Below, piece by piece: positions 17,344 through 25,455 of a stretch of 64,000 nt of DNA (positions are counted from its first letter, which is position 1; each line of letters starts with the position of its first letter). The position numbers were made by a program, and so were the translations under genes. The notes under the pieces are model-generated. The model saw only the letters and a list, made by a program, of their open reading frames with translations, was not told where the DNA came from and searched no databases. Origin of the DNA: Micrococcaceae bacterium Sec5.1 (GTDB lineage: Bacteria > Actinomycetota > Actinomycetes > Actinomycetales > Micrococcaceae); the NCBI GenBank assembly GCA_039636795.1, contig CP143430.1, positions 2,852,001-2,916,000 on the forward strand, given 5' to 3'.

Positions 17344-18755
17344 TTGAACTCCTCACTGAGACGGCAGTCCAGGAACCGCAGCGCATTCGCGGCCTTGAGA
17401 TGCCTTGGAACCGGGTGATGGGAAGCACCGAGGGACCCGCCAGCGCTGCCCGCGCGCTGGGCCCTTGGCATCCCCAGGAGTTCATGGCCGAGTGTGTCGA
17501 GGTGGTTCCCGAGGTGGGCGGCATGATGACCTTCGTGTTCCGCCGCTGCGACGGCGCGCCCCTGGCGTTCCGTGCGGGGCAGTACGTGAACGTCGCCTTT
17601 CCCGTGAACGGCGAGGACCAGGATCCGGTGGACCGGAGCTACTCACTGTCCAGTTCGCCCACTCAGCCGTGGACCTTTAACATCACAGTCAAACGCGACG
17701 CCACTGGCCTTGTCTCACCTTGGGTGCACGAGAACATCAAAGCCGGGACAGTCCTGGACATGCTCGGACCGGTCGGGGCATTTCACCTGCCCGACGCCGA
17801 CCGCCGTGCGCGATACCTCTTGTTGGCCGCCGGCGCAGGGATCACCCCCATCATGTCGATGGTGCGGACCATCCACTCCCTGCCCGGGCACGCGGATGTC
17901 ATCGTGCTCTATCACGGCGCGGAGGCGGGAGGCTTTGCGTTCCACAAGGAGTTGGCCTACATCGCCTCCGTGGACTCGCGGGTCAAGGTCTTCTACTCCC
18001 TTGGCGACCGCAGCAAGCCGGAGGGGTGGGAAGGGCTCACCGGAAGGCTGACGGCGGCCATGCTGGACGAAGTGGCCCCGGACGCCAACGGCCGCCAAGT
18101 CTATGCCTGTGGTCCAGAGGGTTACCTGAACACCGCAACGGAGCTCCTGGGGAAGGTCGGCGTCGACGACACCTCCATCTACATGGAATTCTTTTCGGGA
18201 GACCGCCAGACCATCCTTGAGTACCAGGCGGAGCTCGCGCTAGCGGCGGACATCGCCGAGGAAATCGCGGACGAAATCGCCGATTCCGCGGAGGACTACT
18301 ACGAAAGCCAGCCCACGGCGTTCGGGCTCTATGAGCCAGGCTACGACGCCGAGGGAACCCTGAAAGCCGGGGGACTGCCGCTGGAAACCATCGATCCAGA
18401 TGCACCTAGTGCGGAAGCGCCCGACGGCGGTTCGGACGCGGTCCCGCAGGCCTCGTCCCCGGATGCCTCAAGCTTCGACACCGTGGGAACGGGAAGCCTC
18501 ACGCTGTCCTTCATGCGCACCGGAATTAATGTGCGCATCGACCCCACCGAACACATCCTGGGGGCGGCCCAGCGTGCGGGCGTCAGGATCGGTGCGAACT
18601 GCAAGGAAGGCATGTGCGGCTCGTGCAAGGTCGTCAAGCTTTCCGGTGAAGTGGAAATGAACCACCAGGGCGGGATCCGGGCTAGGGAAATTGATGCAGG
18701 CAAGTTCCTGCCCTGCTGCTCCACAGCGCGGACCGATATGGTGATCGATGCCTAG
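17340..18755 (+). CDS. gbcB: Ferredoxin-NAD(P)H reductase component of the Rieske monooxygenase (GbcB-like)
   Basis: This 471-aa electron-transfer subunit has an FAD/NAD(P)H module at about residues 45-285 (FAD-binding DRSYSLSSSP, nucleotide-binding AAGAGITPIMSM) and a plant-type ferredoxin at the C-terminus with [2Fe-2S] ligands Cys421, Cys426, Cys429 and Cys459. Between them is a long acidic, Pro/Ala/Ser-rich linker (about residues 295-385), starting with IAEEIADEIADSAEDYYE, which makes the protein about 100 aa longer than Pseudomonas GbcB as I recall its size. It takes electrons from NAD(P)H to the GbcA-like Rieske centre. It overlaps gbcA by four bases and is followed by a terminator. Confidence 0.85.
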   Translation: MIELLTETAVQEPQRIRGLEMPWNRVMGSTEGPASAARALGPWHPQEFMAECVEVVPEVGGMMTFVFRRCDGAPLAFRAGQYVNVAFPVNGEDQDPVDRSYSLSSSPTQPWTFNITVKRDATGLVSPWVHENIKAGTVLDMLGPVGAFHLPDADRRARYLLLAAGAGITPIMSMVRTIHSLPGHADVIVLYHGAEAGGFAFHKELAYIASVDSRVKVFYSLGDRSKPEGWEGLTGRLTAAMLDEVAPDANGRQVYACGPEGYLNTATELLGKVGVDDTSIYMEFFSGDRQTILEYQAELALAADIAEEIADEIADSAEDYYESQPTAFGLYEPGYDAEGTLKAGGLPLETIDPDAPSAEAPDGGSDAVPQASSPDASSFDTVGTGSLTLSFMRTGINVRIDPTEHILGAAQRAGVRIGANCKEGMCGSCKVVKLSGEVEMNHQGGIRAREIDAGKFLPCCSTARTDMVIDA

Positions 18756-18843
18756 GGTCTTCCAGGTGCCTGAACCGAAACTTCCCTGATTTCCCGCTGC
18801 TTGGAGGCTTGGAACCCATCTGGGGTCTATCTTCAGGCCCCGC

Positions 18844-18867
18844 AAACCCCCTCGTCAGAGGGGGTTT
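18844..18867 (+). terminator. Terminator of the gbcAB-like operon
   Basis: A perfect 10-bp stem (AAACCCCCTC / GAGGGGGTTT) with a 4-base loop is followed by CTGCTTT, 89 bp after the reductase stop. Confidence 0.8.
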
Positions 18868-18896
18868 CTGCTTTAAGCTACTGCACCACAAATTTA

Positions 18897-18940
18897 TAAG
18901 CATACTTACTACTCAAATCATTGACACTAAGCATACTTAC
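18897..18940. repeat. Two direct copies of a near-palindromic operator-like element
   Basis: TAAGCATACTTAC occurs at 18897-18909 and again at 18928-18940, 31 bp apart (about three helical turns). Each copy has the dyad TAAG-N4-CTTA. A TTGACA lies between them at 18921-18926. The arrangement looks like a double operator over a promoter for the small gene downstream; the rest of 18868-19186 shows nothing else recognisable. Confidence 0.5.
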
Positions 18941-19186
18941 CTTTCGGCTCGAAAATAGAAGGGCAATACCGGGGTTGGTATGGGATTCTTCTTCAAAGGC
19001 CAGTGACAGTGGCATGGCGGCGATGCGATCCGACAAGCCGGCCCCCGCTCCTCTCTACCGCAACCGGCGGAACCTAAGAAAACCATGATGTCCGTATTTC
19101 CACGTGACACTGTTGGCATACCTGTGGGTATTCCAGCTTCTGGGGATGACTTGGGGAAAGAACGGACGAGTCCAGGGAGTACAAAA

Positions 19187-19384
19187 ATGTCCATCATGCG
19201 CAGAATCACCACGGCAGCAGTGGCAGCAGTGGTTGGCATCGCGGCCAACATCTGTGGTGTCAACGTTGGTCCTGTGGCCGCTGCAGTCCTTGGTGAGGCC
19301 ACCGCAGTAGACGCCTCCGGACGAGATCGGACCATTTGCGATGCCGCTGCCAACGGTATGCCTGTAACGATCATGCAAAACTAA
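19187..19384 (+). CDS. Small hypothetical protein, probably exported or membrane-anchored
   Basis: This 65-aa protein is not recognised as any family. It begins MSIMRRITTA, then a hydrophobic stretch (about residues 8-36, Ala/Val rich), so a signal peptide or single membrane span is likely. Two cysteines (Cys23 and Cys51) are present. The start ATG has AGGGAG seven bases upstream, and a strong hairpin follows the stop after 23 bp, so it looks like a monocistronic gene. An open frame continues upstream to 19085 but without a ribosome site. The paired repeats about 250 bp upstream may control it. Confidence 0.5.
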   Translation: MSIMRRITTAAVAAVVGIAANICGVNVGPVAAAVLGEATAVDASGRDRTICDAAANGMPVTIMQN

Positions 19385-19407
19385 GCACTTCACATCAGAA
19401 AGGCAGC

Positions 19408-19432
19408 CGCCGGAGACCCAGGGTCTCCGGCG
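19408..19432 (+). terminator. Terminator after the small hypothetical gene
   Basis: CGCCGGAGACCC and its perfect complement flank a single A; the helix would close a small loop in RNA. It is followed by TTGCCGTT. Further hairpins at 19473-19504 (TCCCACCG / CGGTGGGA) and 19569-19594 could end the convergent fumarylacetoacetase transcript. Confidence 0.6.
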
Positions 19433-19704
19433 TTGCCGTTCCCGCGATGCTTAGATAAGTGATCGGAAAATGTCCCACCGGTGCCAATCGTTTCGTCGGT
19501 GGGAACGAACCCTGTAACTACCCGTAGATGACGTTTCCCTCAGTGTCGTCCGTCGGGAGCGGCTATATCCCTCGTCAGTCAAGGTTTCCGAGGGGCCGTC
19601 TCAAGGGATTTAAACCCTCCGCAGCCCAGTCAGACTAGTTGAAAGGGCAGCCGTGGGACGCTTCTGAACATCCATCAGCCTAAGAACTCCTTGAATCTGC
19701 CTGT

Positions 19705-20922
19705 TCAGGTTGCGGGAAGCACCGTGGCGGTGCACTCACCAAAATCGATGATTGAGCCCCCCGGGCCAGGGGCTGTTCCCCGGAGGGTGACAGTTTGTCC
19801 GTCCGCCAGAAAGCTCATTTCAGTATCCGCTGTCAAGGCGAACGGTTCCTTTCCGCCCCACGACAGTTCCAGGAACGATCCGCGCTGGTTCTTCTCGGGG
19901 CCGGACACCGTCCCTGAGCCGAAAAAGTCGCCTGGACGCAGGGGAGCGCCATTGACGGTCATGTGAGCAACCATTTGAGGTGCAGTCCAGTAAAGGGCGC
20001 TCACAGGCGGACGTGCAACTGTATACCCGTCAACGATGACCTCCATCGTGATGTCCAGTCCCCACGGCTCATCCCCCTCGTCATTCAGATACGAGGCAAG
20101 CGCCTGCTCGCGCGCCGGCGGAGTGACCCGGGCGGCGGTCAATGCTTCGAAGGGCACGACCCAGAGGGAAATTGTTGAGGCGAACGACTTCCCCAGGTAG
20201 GGGCCGAGGGGGACGTATTCGTAGGCCTGGATATCGCGTGCGGACCAGTCATTGAAGAGCACCACGCCGAAGAGGTGTTTAGCGGCCCCGGCCACCGAGA
20301 CTTCTCCAGCGGGGGCGGATCCACCCAGGATGAACCCCATCTCGGCTTCGATGTCCAAGCGGCGGGACGGGCCGAAACTGGGGGTGCCGTTCTGCTCGGG
20401 CCGCAAACCTTTAGGACGCGGGAAATCCCGGCCGGAAGGAATCACCGAGCCGGAGCGTCCGTGGTAGCCCACCGGAAGGTGTTTCCAGTTGGGCAGCAAC
20501 GGCGCTTGGTCCGGACGGAAGATCTTACCCACGTTGCCGGCGTGGTGTTCGGAGGCGTAGTAGTCGACGTAGTCGGCCACGGTGAAAGGCATGTGCAGGC
20601 GAACATCGTCAACCGAATAAGAGGAATCCGCGACCATCTCGTCATTGCCGTCAGTGGTTACGGCATCGACAAGCCAGGCCCGCAAAGCTGTCCATGCCTG
20701 GTATCCGGCCGCCAGCAGCGCGTCCAGATTCGGAGTTGAAATGGCGGCCTGGACGCTGTCGTCAAGTCCGCCCGCTGCATCGGACAGTGCGGAAAGATCG
20801 ATGGCCTGGTTACCGAGGCGTGCGCCTAGTCGAGGTTGTCCGCCGGCTGGGGAGAAGGAGGCGTAGGGCAGGTTTTCGGGGCCGAAACCCTCGGTTGCGA
20901 AACGGTCGGCGGCAGTAGTCAC
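19705..20922 (-). CDS. fahA: Fumarylacetoacetase
   Basis: This 405-aa enzyme cleaves fumarylacetoacetate to fumarate and acetoacetate, the last step of tyrosine/homogentisate degradation. The N-terminal FAH domain (about 1-110) precedes the catalytic domain with Asp120 and the His pair at 126-127 in DYYASEHHAGNVGKIF, the metal ligands in DIEAEMGFILG and FNDWSARDIQAYE, and the Lys in GPYLGKSFAST. The start is GTG with only a weak AGAAAGAA upstream. Other homogentisate-pathway genes are not in the window; the truncated gene just upstream may once have belonged to the same operon. Confidence 0.92.
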   Translation of the reverse strand: MTTAADRFATEGFGPENLPYASFSPAGGQPRLGARLGNQAIDLSALSDAAGGLDDSVQAAISTPNLDALLAAGYQAWTALRAWLVDAVTTDGNDEMVADSSYSVDDVRLHMPFTVADYVDYYASEHHAGNVGKIFRPDQAPLLPNWKHLPVGYHGRSGSVIPSGRDFPRPKGLRPEQNGTPSFGPSRRLDIEAEMGFILGGSAPAGEVSVAGAAKHLFGVVLFNDWSARDIQAYEYVPLGPYLGKSFASTISLWVVPFEALTAARVTPPAREQALASYLNDEGDEPWGLDITMEVIVDGYTVARPPVSALYWTAPQMVAHMTVNGAPLRPGDFFGSGTVSGPEKNQRGSFLELSWGGKEPFALTADTEMSFLADGQTVTLRGTAPGPGGSIIDFGECTATVLPAT

Positions 20923-20969
20923 GGAAGATTCTTTCTGAGTGCAGGGGCAGGTCGTGTGGGGTGGGAGGG

Positions 20970-20999
20970 TGCCCGCCCTGCTGTTTCAGAGGGCGGGCA
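20970..20999 (-). terminator. Hairpin between the truncated hypothetical gene and fahA
   Basis: TGCCCGCCCT and its perfect complement flank a 10-base loop, 6 bp downstream of the truncated gene's stop and upstream of fahA on the same strand. Confidence 0.6.
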
Positions 21000-21005
21000 T
21001 TCCAT

Positions 21006-21374
21006 TTATCCCAGTCCTGGGGGGAACAGGCCCAGACCGGCCAGGCTTTCGGCGGGCTCGGCGACGCTACACGTGCCAAATGAGATGAAGAACTTGCGCC
21101 ACGTTCCCGCGGAGGTACGTGCGAGCTCGGCCAGAGCGGTTGGGTCCGTGGCCGCGAGCAGTGCCGCGACCCGTTCCACGTCTTCCCCCCGCAGGGCGGC
21201 CTCGGTGGCCACCGCGATGTTGAGGAAACCATGGTGAGTGAATCCGGTAACCGGGTTCGTGTAGCGGATGGCCTCATGCAGTCCGGCGGTGAGCTTGAAC
21301 GGGACGGACGCGGCGATCGTCTGGGTTAGCACTGCGGCGAGTTGCTCTGGGGTGGGGAACAAGTGTGCCTCCAA
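21006..21374 (-). pseudogene. C-terminal fragment of a conserved hypothetical protein (N-terminus lost)
   Basis: About 122 residues remain (TTG start at 21374, no clear ribosome site). The segment TGFTHHGFLNIAVATEAALR and the ending ISFGTCSVAEP look like the end of a larger actinobacterial protein whose function I cannot name. The frame upstream of residue 1 runs into a stop within a few codons (RGGLEAHLFP preceded by TGA), and the DNA beyond about 21430 is the remnant of an oppositely oriented carboxylesterase. A deletion or rearrangement therefore probably joined two broken genes here. Confidence 0.55.
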
Positions 21375-21429
21375 GCCGCCACGTCAGCCCCGGAACCGTT
21401 TCGGCCCCCTTTGCAAGGCGAGGCATCCG

Positions 21430-22070
21430 GCCTCACTCGGATGCCCGGCGAAGGCGATTAAGCGCTACTTGGAGAAGGTGACCGATCCGGCCTTGACCCC
21501 TGATGGGTTGACGAACTACTTGAAATACGGTCCGGTCATCGATGGCAGAATCCTGAGGGGCAACACGTGGGCGGAGGGCGCCCCGCAGCCCGGGCCAATG
21601 CCGTCACTGCCGAAGATTGAGCTGTTGCTCCGGATCACAACCGATATCGGCTTCTGGAACTACTCGCTGAGGCTGTCGTCGGCCAAAGCCGAACAGGTGG
21701 GGGCTCCTGTATCCGCGTACGAATGCCAGTGGAGGACTCCGTGCTTCGACGGCATGTGGTCACCACACGGCGTCGAGCTTCCGTTCATCTTCCACTGCCA
21801 GGACTATGGCGCCGCCTGGGACGGCGAGGACTCCAACGAGGCACGCATCGCCGCTGACCCGAACGGAGACCGCTTCGATGTTGGCGACAAGATGTTCGAA
21901 GCCTGAATGAACTTCGCCAGGACAGGCGACCCTCAACGGGCAGCCTCGCCTGGCCTGCCTACAACACGACCTCGCGCCCGACCATGGTGTTCGACACGCA
22001 CACCCGTGTTGTCAACGACCTCCGAGGGGACGTCCGGCCCCACATCACGGCGCTCACGGTTCGGTGGAGG
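21430..22070 (+). pseudogene. Decayed carboxylesterase (type B), 3' half only
   Basis: The recognisable part starts at RYLEKVTDPALTPDG and runs through [28 protein letters not shown] and [13 protein letters not shown] to DKMFEA, where a TGA (21904-21906) replaces a codon that is Trp in intact relatives; homology then continues (NFARTGDP...) with a frameshift to about 22070. The nucleophile half is missing, and about 60 residues are deleted after GAPQPG compared with the second copy at 53484-55131. The two copies are clearly related in DNA and protein. Confidence 0.8.
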
Positions 22071-22683
22071 TGTCGGTCGCACCGGCATCTACAATTCAGC
22101 CGGGAAGCGCCGCTGCCGAGGCCAGCACCGTGCTTAGGGGGCAGGAACAAGCAGGGCTCCTTTGACACTAGCGCCGTTAGTCGGCTTGGGTGCGTGGATG
22201 GAGAGGCGTTTCGGCCAGCCCATGCCGCACGCGGCGTATCGGCCCATCCGTATGCGATGTCGTGCAACTCCGCGTCTGCTTTGGCAGCTTTGACATCATG
22301 GCTGTTCGGGTTTGCGATTGGGAGGACGCCAGAGTCGGGAAGGCTCGTTCGTAAAAGATCTAGTTACGAACAGCTGAGCAAGCAGCGACCATCTTAATTG
22401 GTTGCAGGTTCCGAAACACCCCAGCGAGTCCTGGTAACCGTGAGAATGCACTCCGAAAGACCAACCGCGCTTATCGGACCACGTTGAAGGCAGCACCTCT
22501 GTCTCGTGGGTAATCATCCTCGACTTGGGAGGGACTAGTCGACCTGTTCCGCCCAGATGTGTTGGATCTCTTGGGAATTGCCGAGGCATAATCTTTGCAC
22601 TTGTCGATGAACGATTGTTCACCAACTTCGGTACCGCCCCTTTATTGCCGGCGGTTTCTTCTTCCCGAAAAGGTTCTCCGTTC
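22071..22683. other. Long non-coding stretch upstream of the MFS gene
   Basis: No supportable gene was found in these 613 bp. It contains the inverted repeat at 22347-22371. An open frame runs into the MFS gene from 22525, but it lacks a ribosome site and its translation does not resemble a transporter N-terminus. Confidence 0.5.
22347..22371. promoter_or_regulatory. Perfect inverted repeat upstream of the MFS gene, candidate operator
   Basis: GTTCGTAA and TTACGAAC are perfect complements 9 bp apart. The half-site TTACGAAC resembles the TACGAAC core in front of the acyl-CoA synthetase and CocE-type genes, although the geometry differs. It lies about 310 bp before the MFS start, with no intervening gene. 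Confidence 0.45.
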
Positions 22684-24747
22684 ATGACAGCACCCCCTTT
22701 CCCGCGTCGGGAGCGCAAAGCTTCCGCCATCACCGCAGTGCTTGCACTGAGCGGCACCGTTGTGGCGCTGATGCAGACCTTGGTCGTGCCGCTGCTGCCC
22801 ATTTTTCCCGCCGTCTTTTCGGTCTCCGGGGATGATGCGTCGTGGACGGTGACCGTCACGTTGCTTTCCAGCGCAGTGGCTACTCCTATGGTCTCGCGCA
22901 GTGCCGACATGTACGGCAAGCGCAAGATGATGATAATCTGCCTCGCAATCATGGTCGTCGGCTCCATCATCGCGGCGCTGGGCGGGACCTTCCTTTGGAC
23001 GATCATCGGCCGCGCACTCCAAGGATTTTCCTTATCTCTGATCCCGGTGGGGATCAGCATTATGCGCGATGAACTTCCCAAGGAAAAAATGGGTTCAGCC
23101 GTGGCGCTCATGAGCGCCACTTTGGGCATTGGCAGCGCCATGGGGCTTCCCCTCGCGGGGCTCCTCTACGAAGGCTTGGGCTGGGAGGCCTGTTTTTGGG
23201 TTTCCGCAGCTGCCGGCGTTGTGTTGCTGGCCGCGGTGCTCCTGGTGGTTCCCGAATCCAAAGTCCGCTCGCCTGGCCGCTTCGACTACATCGGCGCGCT
23301 CGTGCTGTCCGCAGCACTGGGCGCACTGCTGTTGGCTATCTCCAAGGGCGGATCATGGGGCTGGCGCTCGGAACTTGTGATCGTACTATTCCTTGCCGCC
23401 GCTGTTCTCATGGTCTTTTGGGTGCCCTACCAGCTGAAGGCCGGTCACCCCATGGTGAACCTGCGGACCACAGCCCGGCGCCCTGTTCTCATGACCAACC
23501 TCGCGTCCCTGCTTGTCGGCTTTGCCATGTTTGCCAACATGCTCCTTACCACCCAGCAACTTCAACTCCCTGCAGCAACCGGTTATGGACTTGCACTTAC
23601 TGTATTTAATGCCGGTTTGTGCATGGTGCCCTCCGGGTTGGCAATGGTGATCTTTTCTCCAGCGGCGGGCGCGATCATTCGCAACTTTGGTGGCAGAAGT
23701 GCCCTCATGGCGGGTGCTGGAGTCATGATCATTGGCTATGTCGGCCGGGTCTTCCTTCATGACTCTATCGCTTGGGTGATACTAGGTTCCGCTGTGGTGG
23801 CTATCGGCACGGCGATCGCCTATGCCGCCATGCCGACGTTGATCATGGGCGCGGTTCCGATCACGGAAACTGCATCCGCCAATGGCTTGAACACCTTGGT
23901 CCGTTCAATCGGGACGTCAACATCCAGCGCCGTGATCGCCGCGATCCTCACGTCGGTCACCATGCCTTTAGGAGGAGCCCCGCTGCCATCGTTTGACGCA
24001 TTCAGAGATGTCTTCTGGATGGCCGCGCTGGCGTGCGGCGCATGCATCACAGCAGCTTTCTTCATCCCACGAGCAACACATCGCTCTGCGGCTTCGGCAG
24101 CCGAGCTCGTGGTGCAGGGACGCGTCCTGGCGCCGAACCACAGGACGCTGACGCCAGCACTCGTCAGCGTCCTTCAGACGGAAGGCGAACCCGTTGACTG
24201 GAGCCTCGTGGACACCGAGGGTAACTACTCCGTTGCGCTGCCGGGGGTCGGGAAGTATGTGGTAGTAGCCAGCGCGAGGGGGTGGGCGCCGGTTGCGGAA
24301 ATCTTCGACTTTGATGGTGAGACTGGCAAGCATGACTTCCATCTAAGGGAACGACTTGAAATCAGCGGGCGTGCGATGGCGTTCGGGGAGGCAGCGCCCG
24401 CCGCGGTGCTGACTCTCTTGCGGGCAACGGGCGAGCGGGTAGCAACTTCGCGGGCAGATTCGCGCGGAAATTACACGATTCCCCTTCCCGCCCCTGGACA
24501 CTACTTGCTGACTATGTTCCAACAGGAACCGCTTCAGGCCGTCGCCCAAAAAATCACCGTCGATAACCGGTCCGTAGTGCTGGATTTGGTTATCGAAGGC
24601 ACGGACTCGCCACCTACACGTACTGACATGGGGTCCGTCGCAAGATCGGGGAAAACAATTTCAGTAAAAGCGCAACGGGCGCAGGGAGCCACAGACTCAG
24701 AGATCTTCTCCGAGGCGATGGGCGATGGCAATGGCAGCTTTCACTAA
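22684..24747 (+). CDS. MFS transporter (DHA2-like) with a C-terminal tandem beta-sandwich extension
   Basis: This 687-aa protein has two parts. Residues 1 to about 465 form a 14-helix MFS exporter or permease (ALMQTLVVPLLPIFPAVF in TM1, SADMYGKRKMM as motif A, GRALQGFSLSLIPVGISI in TM4). Residues about 475-620 hold two repeats of a carboxypeptidase-regulatory/CnaB-like fold; each has the pattern WSLVDTEGNYSVALPGVGKY / ATSRADSRGNYTIPLPAPGHY, ending in YVVVASARGW and YLLTMFQQEP. With 14 helices the tail should be cytoplasmic. ATG 22684 (AAAAGG upstream) is chosen. The last 51 bp overlap the convergent IclR gene. Substrate unknown. Confidence 0.85.
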   Translation: MTAPPFPRRERKASAITAVLALSGTVVALMQTLVVPLLPIFPAVFSVSGDDASWTVTVTLLSSAVATPMVSRSADMYGKRKMMIICLAIMVVGSIIAALGGTFLWTIIGRALQGFSLSLIPVGISIMRDELPKEKMGSAVALMSATLGIGSAMGLPLAGLLYEGLGWEACFWVSAAAGVVLLAAVLLVVPESKVRSPGRFDYIGALVLSAALGALLLAISKGGSWGWRSELVIVLFLAAAVLMVFWVPYQLKAGHPMVNLRTTARRPVLMTNLASLLVGFAMFANMLLTTQQLQLPAATGYGLALTVFNAGLCMVPSGLAMVIFSPAAGAIIRNFGGRSALMAGAGVMIIGYVGRVFLHDSIAWVILGSAVVAIGTAIAYAAMPTLIMGAVPITETASANGLNTLVRSIGTSTSSAVIAAILTSVTMPLGGAPLPSFDAFRDVFWMAALACGACITAAFFIPRATHRSAASAAELVVQGRVLAPNHRTLTPALVSVLQTEGEPVDWSLVDTEGNYSVALPGVGKYVVVASARGWAPVAEIFDFDGETGKHDFHLRERLEISGRAMAFGEAAPAAVLTLLRATGERVATSRADSRGNYTIPLPAPGHYLLTMFQQEPLQAVAQKITVDNRSVVLDLVIEGTDSPPTRTDMGSVARSGKTISVKAQRAQGATDSEIFSEAMGDGNGSFH

Positions 24748-25455
24748 CATTCCACCGAACTTGTCTTGCAACTCAGCAGACATTCGATGAATCGGGGTTG
24801 AGATGCCTATCCCAGCGACCCCTACGCCGGCGACAACGATGGGGGCTGCAATACCGTGGACGCCTTCTTGCCACTGCTGGTCGTTCACTGCGTAGCCCCG
24901 CACCCGGGCTTGATGAATGGCAGAGCCAAGAGTAGCAACATCCGTGATGGTAAATGGTGTGTAGGCGGTCAATCCCCGGAGCAGGACTCCTTGAACCTCC
25001 TTCTCAGACCGTGTCGAGAGAAAGGCGTGCCCGTGGGCGGAGGCCAACAGTGGAATCGACATACCTGGAGAGACGTGCGCGCGTACTGCTTGAGGGCTGT
25101 CGAGAGTCTCAAGGACAAAGACAGAGTCCCCCTTAACGGTCGCGAGATGTATGGTCTCTCGGGTCTCCTCCCGAAGCTGCTCCATCACCGGTAGCGCTAT
25201 CGTGCGGAGATCATTGCCAGCTTGATGTCGCTGCCCCAACTGAAACATCTTCGGCGTCAACGTCCAACGGGTCACCTCGCCGTGGACCTCGGCGGCCCAA
25301 CCTCCCTCCTGAAGCGTGCGGAGCATCCGCTGTACGGACGACTTCGGGAGTCCCAGGTCTCTTGCCAGCTCCGATACGCCCACCAGACCGGGCTCGGTAA
25401 GCCGCTCCAGCACCCGCATTGCCGTCAACACGCTTCTCACGCCGTCACTGGCCAC
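24697..25455 (-). CDS. IclR family regulator
   Basis: This 252-aa protein has an N-terminal winged helix (SVLTAMRVLERLTEPGLVGV, then LARDLGLPKSSVQRMLRTL) and the IclR effector domain (about 75-250; TIHLATVKGDSVFVLETLDS, ending GISTPIHRMSAE). Start GTG has GGGAGG six bases upstream. It overlaps the convergent MFS gene by 51 bp and is followed upstream by a gap and an MHS transporter on the same strand, either of which could be its target. IclR proteins commonly control aromatic-acid or sugar-acid catabolism; the ligand is unknown here. Confidence 0.88.
   Translation of the reverse strand: MASDGVRSVLTAMRVLERLTEPGLVGVSELARDLGLPKSSVQRMLRTLQEGGWAAEVHGEVTRWTLTPKMFQLGQRHQAGNDLRTIALPVMEQLREETRETIHLATVKGDSVFVLETLDSPQAVRAHVSPGMSIPLLASAHGHAFLSTRSEKEVQGVLLRGLTAYTPFTITDVATLGSAIHQARVRGYAVNDQQWQEGVHGIAAPIVVAGVGVAGIGISTPIHRMSAELQDKFGGMLVKAAIAIAHRLGEDL

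Noticed and set aside
18897..18940. CRISPR-like repeat
   Set aside because: Only two short copies, each palindromic, with no further units or cas genes; operator pair is the better reading.
19085..19186. Longer N-terminus for the small exported protein
   Set aside because: The extra 34 codons have no ribosome site and would bury the signal-like hydrophobic stretch inside the protein.
18937..19374. 145-codon minus-strand frame over the small gene
   Set aside because: Low-complexity shadow with no ribosome site; the plus strand has both ribosome site and terminator.
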